A stretch of 64,000 nucleotides of DNA, taken from assembly GCA_040081715.1 (NCBI GenBank), contig JBEBFY010000016.1, positions 1-64,000 of the forward strand, given 5' to 3'. The position numbers and the translations under genes are program-made. The DNA is from CANKJK01 sp040081715. Its GTDB lineage: Bacteria; Acidobacteriota; Vicinamibacteria; Vicinamibacterales; UBA2999. Below, in pieces: positions 58,804 through 64,000 of this stretch (position 1 is its first letter; each line of letters begins with the position of its first letter). Below the pieces are notes generated by a model that had not been told where the DNA came from, did no database searches, and was given only the letters and a program-made list of their open reading frames with translations.

Positions 58804-60366
58804 CTATTGTTCCCGGTATTCGCCGAACACGCCGCGCAGCGTATTGGCGACCTCGCCAAGCGTCGCGCGCTTCTCGACGGCGTTGATGATGGTCGGCATC
58901 AGGTTGCTGCCGTCCTTCGCCGCCTTCTCCACGCCGGCTATGGCGTCGGCGTGCTCCGAGGCGCTCCGGCTGGCCCTGAGCTGGCGCAGGCGCTCCACCT
59001 GCTGATGTTCGAGTGCCGGGTCGATCCGGAAAACCTCCAGCCGGGTGGTCTCCTTCGTCTGGTACTTGTTCACGCCGACGACCACCGCGGTGGCGCTGTC
59101 GATCTCCTGCTGGGCCTTGTAAGCGGAATCCTGGATCGCGCGCTGGATGAACCCGGCCTCGATGGCCGAAAGCGTGCCGCCCATCTTGTCGATCTGGGCA
59201 ATGAGGGCCGAGGCTTCCTCCTCGATGGCGTTAGTCAGCGATTCCACCGCGTAGGAACCGGCCAGCGGGTCCACGATGGTGGAGACGCCGCTCTCGTGCA
59301 GGATGACCTGCTGCGTGCGGAGGGCGAGCGTGGCGGAGGCTTCCGTGGGAAGAGCCAGCGCTTCGTCCTTGCCGTTGCAGTGCAGCGACTGCGTGCCGCC
59401 CATGACCGCGGCCAACGCCTGCAGCGTCACACGCACCACGTTGTTGTCGGGCTGCTGCGCCGTAAGCGTGCTGCCGGCGGTCTGCGTGTGGAAACGCAGC
59501 GCCTGCGCCTTGAGATTGGTGGCGCCGAACCGGTCGCGCATGATGCGCGCCCACATCCGCCGGGCCGCGCGGAACTTGGCGACCTCTTCGAGGAAGTTGT
59601 TGTGGGCGTTGAAGAAGAAGGAGAGCCGCTGCCCGAAACTGTTGACGTCGAGCCCGGCTTCGACCGCCGCCTGCACGTAGGCGATGCCGTCGGCCAGCGT
59701 GAACGCCACTTCCTGCACCGCCGTCGAGCCGGCCTCCCGGATGTGGTACCCGCTGATCGAGATGGTGTTCCACTGCGGCACTTCCTGCTCGCAGTAGCCG
59801 AAGATGTCGGTGATGATGCGCAGCGACGCGCGGGGCGGATAGATGTAGGTGCCCCGGGCGATGTACTCCTTCAGCACGTCGTTCTGAATCGTGCCCGAGA
59901 GCTTCTGCGAAGACACGCCCTGCCGGCGCCCCACGGCGATGTAGAGCGAGAGCAGGATGCTCGCGGTGGCGTTGATGGTCATCGATGTCGAGACGGTGTC
60001 CAGCGGGATCTGGTCGAAGAGCACCGCCATGTCCTCGATCGAGTCGATCGCCACGCCGACCTTGCCGACCTCGCCGGCGGCCAGCGCGTCGTCGGAGTCG
60101 TAGCCGATCTGCGTGGGCAGGTCGAAGGCCACGCTCAACCCGCTGACGCCCTGCGAGAGCAGGTACCGGTACCGGCTATTGGACTCGGCCGCTGTGGCGA
60201 ACCCGGCGTACTGCCGCATGGTCCACGGTCGGCCGCGGTACATCGTGGGCTGCACGCCCCGGGTGAACGGGAACTTCCCGGGCTCACCGAGCTCGGTCTT
60301 CGGGTCGAACCCGGCGAGGTCGTCGGCGGTGAAGTGGTTCTTGTCGGTCGGGTGTTGTGTGCTCAC
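58804..60366 (-). CDS. Methylmalonyl-CoA mutase, catalytic (alpha) subunit without B12 domain
   Basis: The 520-residue protein contains the TIM-barrel part of the mutase: PFTRGVQPTMYRGRPWTMRQYAGF, LSVAFDLPTQIGYDSDD, STSMTINATASILLSLYI, NTISISGYHIREAGSTAVQE and FNAHNNFLEEVAKFRAARRMWARIM. The C-terminus stops after HADAIAGVEKAAKDGSNLMP and a helical tail. The cobalamin-binding domain with DXHXXG is absent, as in split archaeal-type enzymes. A separate B12 subunit gene should exist elsewhere. It isomerises methylmalonyl-CoA and succinyl-CoA. The start is chosen at GTG 60366. An upstream TTG at 60390 is weaker. Confidence 0.9.
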   Translation of the reverse strand: MSTQHPTDKNHFTADDLAGFDPKTELGEPGKFPFTRGVQPTMYRGRPWTMRQYAGFATAAESNSRYRYLLSQGVSGLSVAFDLPTQIGYDSDDALAAGEVGKVGVAIDSIEDMAVLFDQIPLDTVSTSMTINATASILLSLYIAVGRRQGVSSQKLSGTIQNDVLKEYIARGTYIYPPRASLRIITDIFGYCEQEVPQWNTISISGYHIREAGSTAVQEVAFTLADGIAYVQAAVEAGLDVNSFGQRLSFFFNAHNNFLEEVAKFRAARRMWARIMRDRFGATNLKAQALRFHTQTAGSTLTAQQPDNNVVRVTLQALAAVMGGTQSLHCNGKDEALALPTEASATLALRTQQVILHESGVSTIVDPLAGSYAVESLTNAIEEEASALIAQIDKMGGTLSAIEAGFIQRAIQDSAYKAQQEIDSATAVVVGVNKYQTKETTRLEVFRIDPALEHQQVERLRQLRASRSASEHADAIAGVEKAAKDGSNLMPTIINAVEKRATLGEVANTLRGVFGEYREQ

Positions 60367-60415
60367 GGGCTTGTGGTTACCTTCTGCCAAACGTCAATAG
60401 ATTGTGGTCGCTTCG

Positions 60416-60445
60416 TTGACACCCCGGCGCGCCGCTCCGTAGAAT
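60416..60445 (+). promoter_or_regulatory. Strong sigma-70-like promoter
   Basis: TTGACA (60416-60421) and TAGAAT (60440-60445) with an 18-nt spacer are near consensus. Transcription would begin about 30 nt before the ATG at 60482, whose ribosome site AGGAGG (60472-60477) is near-perfect. Together they predict high expression of the 99-residue gene. Confidence 0.75.
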
Positions 60446-60481
60446 GCCAAGAGTTTTTCCCGTCCCTGCCAGGAGGTAGCT

Positions 60482-60781
60482 ATGGATGACGTCGTGAATT
60501 GCCTCGCCAAAGAGCTGGCTGATGCGATCGCTGCCGCCGTGTCCGAGAACCCCCGGGTGGACGCCTGCCGTGCCAAGGCTCGCGAAGCCGGCTACGACAT
60601 GCGTGTCAGCCTCGAAGCCGTCGTCGGGTTCGTGAACCGGACGGATGGCCAGCCGGTCACCAGAATCTCCGCCGCCGCGCGGCTCCTGGAAGCCGGCTCC
60701 AGCCTTGCTCTGACGGCCAACGACAAACGGTTCCTGAAGTCGCTCCGGATCTCCGTCAGCTGCGGTCAGACCTTGCCCTGA
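60482..60781 (+). CDS. Small protein of unknown function, likely highly expressed
   Basis: The 99-residue protein reads MDDVVNCLAKELADAIAAAV, then RVDACRAKAREAGYDMRVSL and TANDKRFLKSLRI. It has two or three amphipathic helices and three cysteines, and no family is recognised. The layout of a helix, a conserved-looking YDMRVSLEAV and a basic C-terminus suggests a folded soluble or DNA/RNA-contacting protein. It has a near-consensus promoter and an AGGAGG ribosome site. Its 3' end overlaps the gpmA 3' end by 16 bp tail to tail, so each gene's end lies inside the other. Confidence 0.7.
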   Translation: MDDVVNCLAKELADAIAAAVSENPRVDACRAKAREAGYDMRVSLEAVVGFVNRTDGQPVTRISAAARLLEAGSSLALTANDKRFLKSLRISVSCGQTLP

Positions 60782-61509
60782 TTGGCCACGGCTTCGGCGG
60801 CTCTCCGGGCCGCGTCCTGGTCGCCCAGATAGTACTTCCGCACCGGGCGCAGGGCTTCGTCCAGCTCATACACGAGCGGGATGCCGGTCGGGATGTTCAG
60901 CTCCACGATCTCCGCCTCGGAGATGCCGTCCAGGTGCTTCACCAGCGCCCGCAGGCTGTTGCCATGGGCAGCGATGACCACGCGCCGGCCCGCCTTCACG
61001 TCGGGAGCGATGGTGCGGGTCCAGTAGGGCACCACCCGCGCGACGGTCTCCTTTAACGACTCCGTCAGCGGCAGCACACCAGGTGCGAGCGCCGCATACC
61101 GCCGATCGCGCGCCGGGTGCCGCGCGTCGTCCTCGGTGAGTGGCGGCGGGGGCGTGTCGTAGCTGCGCCGCCAGATCTTGACCATGGCCTCGCCGTGCGC
61201 CGCGGCCGTTTCCGCCTTGTTCAGCCCCTGCAGCGCCCCGTAGTGGCGTTCATTCAGCCGCCAGTCCTTCACCACCGGCAGCCAGAGCACGTCCATCTGC
61301 TCCTGAACGATCCAGAGCGTGCGGATCGCGCGCGTGAGGAGCGAGGTGTACGCGATGTCGAACTGGTACCCGCCGGCCTGCAGCAGGCTCCCGGCGCTGG
61401 CCGCCTCGGCGCGGCCCTTCTCGGTCAGGTCGACGTCGGTCCACCCGGTGAACCGGTTTTCCTTGTTCCAGGTGCTTTCCCCGTGGCGCAGCAGGACGAG
61501 CTTGTGCAT
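60766..61509 (-). CDS. gpmA: 2,3-bisphosphoglycerate-dependent phosphoglycerate mutase
   Basis: The 247-residue glycolytic enzyme exchanges the phosphate of 3- and 2-phosphoglycerate. The catalytic histidine H9 lies in VLLRHGESTWNKENRFTGWTDVDLTEKG (listed in parts), and the second histidine in VIAAHGNSLRALVKHLDG. LNERHYGALQGLNKAE holds a conserved glutamate and tyrosine. The length is that of the cofactor-dependent type. Enolase precedes it on the same strand by 8 bp, so the two form a lower-glycolysis pair. Confidence 0.93.
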   Translation of the reverse strand: MHKLVLLRHGESTWNKENRFTGWTDVDLTEKGRAEAASAGSLLQAGGYQFDIAYTSLLTRAIRTLWIVQEQMDVLWLPVVKDWRLNERHYGALQGLNKAETAAAHGEAMVKIWRRSYDTPPPPLTEDDARHPARDRRYAALAPGVLPLTESLKETVARVVPYWTRTIAPDVKAGRRVVIAAHGNSLRALVKHLDGISEAEIVELNIPTGIPLVYELDEALRPVRKYYLGDQDAARRAAEAVANQGKV

Positions 61510-61517
61510 GGCCGCTC

Positions 61518-62828
61518 CTAACCTCGGTTGGCGAACTGGCGGATTGCCGTGCGCCCGGCGTACTGGGCACGCGAGTCCAGTTCCTCCTCGATGCGCAGGA
61601 GCTGGTTGTACTTGGCCGTGCGGTCGCTGCGGCTGGCGGAGCCAGTCTTGATCTGGCCGGCGCTCGTGCCGACGGCGAGGTCGGCGATGGTGCTGTCCTC
61701 GGTTTCGCCCGACCGGTGCGAGATGATGTTCGCGTAGCCGGCCGCGCGCGCCATGGCGATCGCATCGAGCGTTTCCGACACGGTGCCGATCTGGTTGAGT
61801 TTCACCAGGAGCGCGTTGGCGACGCCTTCCTTGATACCCCGTCCGAGGATCTCCGGGTTGGTCACGAATACGTCGTCACCGACCAGTTGCACGCGGTCAC
61901 CCATGGCGGCCGCGATCGACTTCCAGCCTTCCCAGTCGGCTTCCCCGAGGCCGTCCTCGATCGAGATGATGGGGTACTGGCGCACCCAGTCGTCGTACAT
62001 CCGCACCATCTCGTCGGGCCCGCGTGTGGGTTCGCCGGACTTCTTGAAGACGTACTTGCCGTTGCTCCAGAGCTCGCTCGCCGCCACGTCCAGTGCGATG
62101 AAGATGTTGCCGCCTGGCGTGTAGCCCGCCTTGGTCACCGCCTCGAGGACCACGTCCACGGCTTCGCGGTTTGACTTCAGGTTCGGGGCGAACCCGCCTT
62201 CATCTCCCACGCCGGTGGAGTGGCCGGCCTTCTTCAGGATGCCGCGCAGCGCATGGAAGATCTCGACGCCGGCCCTGAGGCCCTCGGCGAAGGTGGCGGC
62301 CCCGACGGGCATCACCATGAATTCCTGCAGGTCCACGCTGCTGTCGGCATGGGCCCCGCCGTTCAGGATGTTCATCATCGGCACGGGAAGCAGATAGGCC
62401 CCCGAGGCCTCCACGCCCCCCAGGTCCCCCAGGTACGCATACAGCGGCTTGCCGGCCGCCGCCGCTCCGGCCCGGGCGGTCGCCATGGAGACGCCGAGCA
62501 GCGCATTGGCCCCCAGCCGGCCCTTGGTGGGTGTGCCGTCCAACTGGATGAGCCGCTCGTCGAGCGTGCGCTGGCTGAAGGCCTGGCCCCTGATGGCGGC
62601 GCGGATCTCGCCGTTCACGTGGCCGACGGCCTTGCGGACACCCTTGCCGAGGAAGCGGGCGCCGTCGCCATCCCTCAGTTCCAGGGCCTCACGCTCGCCC
62701 GTGGACGCCCCGGAGGGGACCGCCGCACGGCCCCGGGCGCCGCCCTCCAGCTCGATATCCACCTCGACAGTGGGGTTGCCCCGTGAATCCAGAATCTCGC
62801 GGGCTTGCACGCCGACGATCTGCTTCAT
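61518..62828 (-). CDS. eno: Enolase
   Basis: The 436-residue enzyme dehydrates 2-phosphoglycerate to phosphoenolpyruvate. MKQIVGVQAREILDSRGNPT opens the chain. VPSGASTGEREALELRDGD, SVDLQEFMVMPVGA, HSTGVGDEGGFAPNL, the metal-site acids ISIEDGLGEADWEGW and LVGDDVFVTNPEIL, the lysine region ALLVKLNQIGTVSETLDAI and ISHRSGETEDSTIADLAVG are all present. ATG 62828 is used in place of an upstream in-frame codon because GAGAGG lies 5 nt before it. It sits just upstream of gpmA on the same strand. Confidence 0.95.
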   Translation of the reverse strand: MKQIVGVQAREILDSRGNPTVEVDIELEGGARGRAAVPSGASTGEREALELRDGDGARFLGKGVRKAVGHVNGEIRAAIRGQAFSQRTLDERLIQLDGTPTKGRLGANALLGVSMATARAGAAAAGKPLYAYLGDLGGVEASGAYLLPVPMMNILNGGAHADSSVDLQEFMVMPVGAATFAEGLRAGVEIFHALRGILKKAGHSTGVGDEGGFAPNLKSNREAVDVVLEAVTKAGYTPGGNIFIALDVAASELWSNGKYVFKKSGEPTRGPDEMVRMYDDWVRQYPIISIEDGLGEADWEGWKSIAAAMGDRVQLVGDDVFVTNPEILGRGIKEGVANALLVKLNQIGTVSETLDAIAMARAAGYANIISHRSGETEDSTIADLAVGTSAGQIKTGSASRSDRTAKYNQLLRIEEELDSRAQYAGRTAIRQFANRG

Positions 62829-62927
62829 GTGACCTCTCAGAAACGAACCTCCGATGTTAACAACGGAGCGGTGCATCCGGCCAAGGAAACCTTCACAATT
62901 GAAGAGGCGGAAAGTTCAACATCCGGT

Positions 62928-62957
62928 TTGACTTGCCGTCAGCGGGGGGCCTATGAT
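62928..62957 (+). promoter_or_regulatory. Sigma-70-like promoter of the right-edge gene
   Basis: TTGACT (62928-62933) and TATGAT (62952-62957) are separated by 18 nt. The start of transcription would be about 66 nt before the ATG at 63030. A GGAGA ribosome site lies 9 nt upstream of that codon. This lies in the 200-bp divergent gap between the enolase gene and the secreted-protein gene. Confidence 0.6.
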
Positions 62958-63029
62958 CGGCCGTTCAGCTGCCCCGTGGCGGGCCGCGCCTGTTGACCGT
63001 ATTTCCGTTCATTCTGGAGAGTTTGAGTC

Positions 63030-64000
63030 ATGTTGCTTCGTCGCCTCGCGGCCTCCCTGACCGCGTTCCTGTTTGTCGCCGGCTTGACCTCCGTGGCCCA
63101 GGCCCAGGAGAAGAAGAAAGAGCACAAGCTCACCAAGCAGGAACAGCAGGATGCGCAGACGCTCCTCAAGCTGGCTGACGCGGGAACCGGGCCTTCCGAG
63201 TTGCCCGTGGTCTGGGAACAGCACCACTTCGTGAAGGCGGCCGACGGCAAGACGTTCGTGCCCTTCACCATCAAAGCCGATACGAAGACAGGGGTGGCGC
63301 TCTATGTCCGCGCCGTCAGCAAGGCTGCCCCGGCCGCGCCTGCCGCGAAGGACGCGAAGGACAAGAAGATCGAGTTCCCCTGGGACGACATCCAGTTCAT
63401 TGAGGTGGTCACCGACGGCCGCTTCTCGCGCGCGCTGTCGGTGGCGCCAGGCGACTACGACCTGTATGTGGGCGTCAAGGAGAAGAGCACGGGCAAGAAG
63501 GGTGAGGTCACCAGGACCACGCTCCTGAAACGGGATCTGTCGGTGCCTGACTTCACGAAGCCCGAGCTCAAGATCAGCAGCGTCGTGCTGGCGGAGAACG
63601 TCGAAGCCGCGGCGCCGCTCGACATGGAAGCCCAGCGCGCCAACCCATACACGTTCGCCGGTATGAAGGTCACGCCGTCGCTCGAGGGCAAGTTCGCGAA
63701 GGCGGGCGAGCTGAATCTGGTGTTCTGGATCTACGGCGTGTCGCCGACCTCGATGCAGAAGCCCGACGTGCAGGTCGAGTACTCCTTCAGCCGGAAGACC
63801 GGTGAGGAGTGGAAGTACTTCAACAAGACCGCGCCGCAGATGCTCAACGGCCAGACCTTCCCGCCGGAGTTCAGCCTGGCGGTGGGGCACCTCGTCACCG
63901 GGTCCCTCTCGATCCCGCTGGCGAGCTTCGAGACGGGCGACTACCGGTTGGAGATCAAGGTCACCGACAAGGTGTCGAGCAAGTCGATTACCGAGAACGT
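63030..64000 (+). CDS. Secreted protein of unknown function, truncated by window edge
   Basis: The frame stays open to the window end, giving at least 323 residues. A signal peptide (ASLTAFLFVAGLTSVAQAQ) is followed by a Lys/Glu-rich helix (EKKKEHKLTKQEQQDAQTLL). Strand-rich domains follow, such as LPVVWEQHHFVKAADGKTFVPFTIKAD, IEFPWDDIQFIEVVTD, SVAPGDYDLYVGVKEKS and LVFWIYGVSPTSMQKPDVQVEYSF. No named family was recognised. Relatives in this group are outer secreted proteins with repeated beta-sandwich folds. A GGAGA ribosome site and a good promoter precede it. The stop lies outside the window. Confidence 0.72.
   Translation, partial: MLLRRLAASLTAFLFVAGLTSVAQAQEKKKEHKLTKQEQQDAQTLLKLADAGTGPSELPVVWEQHHFVKAADGKTFVPFTIKADTKTGVALYVRAVSKAAPAAPAAKDAKDKKIEFPWDDIQFIEVVTDGRFSRALSVAPGDYDLYVGVKEKSTGKKGEVTRTTLLKRDLSVPDFTKPELKISSVVLAENVEAAAPLDMEAQRANPYTFAGMKVTPSLEGKFAKAGELNLVFWIYGVSPTSMQKPDVQVEYSFSRKTGEEWKYFNKTAPQMLNGQTFPPEFSLAVGHLVTGSLSIPLASFETGDYRLEIKVTDKVSSKSITEN

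Noticed and set aside
1..64000. CRISPR arrays, rRNA and tRNA genes
   Set aside because: No regularly spaced repeats and no conserved RNA cores were found on either strand by eye.

Overview
This is a high-GC bacterial chromosome segment. I infer Acidobacteriota, probably the Vicinamibacteria side. Supporting signs are a secreted von Willebrand protein of the acidobacterial type, a large set of secreted peptidases (DPP III, DPP IV, M1), BON, YXWGXW, DUF1326 and DUF4342 proteins, and frequent leaderless starts. No rRNA, tRNA or CRISPR array was seen.

1-4.5 kb is accessory DNA. An intact IS481-type element with a 6-bp target duplication lies beside a short integron cassette array. Three attC sites share the same folded geometry: the L'' arm is two bases longer than L', with the extra bases six nucleotides apart. 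The cassettes carry a HigBA-like toxin-antitoxin pair, a DUF4160/DUF2442 pair, and a second toxin-antitoxin pair turned against the array with its own promoter. An NTF2-like lipoprotein sits at the left end. No integrase gene is in the window.

4.5-43.6 kb is mostly stable chromosome. It holds a leftward operon (aminotransferase, DPP III, beta-CASP nuclease) facing a rightward one (DPP IV, MetF-like, methyltransferase), then DUF1326 plus a Cys/His-rich partner and a Tat-exported three-subunit molybdenum hydroxylase. Next come envelope proteins (OmpA, VWFA), an aminotransferase, a GT-C glycosyltransferase overlapping an M1 peptidase, a lone NuoG, DsbD, and a toxin-antitoxin pair beside a stray IS end. 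The stretch ends with SerC, a poly(A) polymerase, DNA polymerase I, BON, ZIP and myo-inositol-1-phosphate synthase.

43.6-53.7 kb is a decaying accessory stretch. It has remnants of an AraC-type regulator, alanine racemase, a partial copy of the nearby inositol-phosphate synthase, a possible IS91 transposase, a TolC-like efflux protein and a GT-C glycosyltransferase. These lie among intact genes for a PhoX-like protein, secreted proteins of unknown role and two membrane glycosyltransferase-like proteins.

53.8-64 kb returns to core metabolism: acetyl-CoA synthetase, a MacB-type ATPase, a phosphatase-like protein, two peptide-transporter ATPases next to a methylmalonyl-CoA mutase catalytic subunit, a small conserved-looking protein, phosphoglycerate mutase, enolase, and a secreted protein cut by the window edge.
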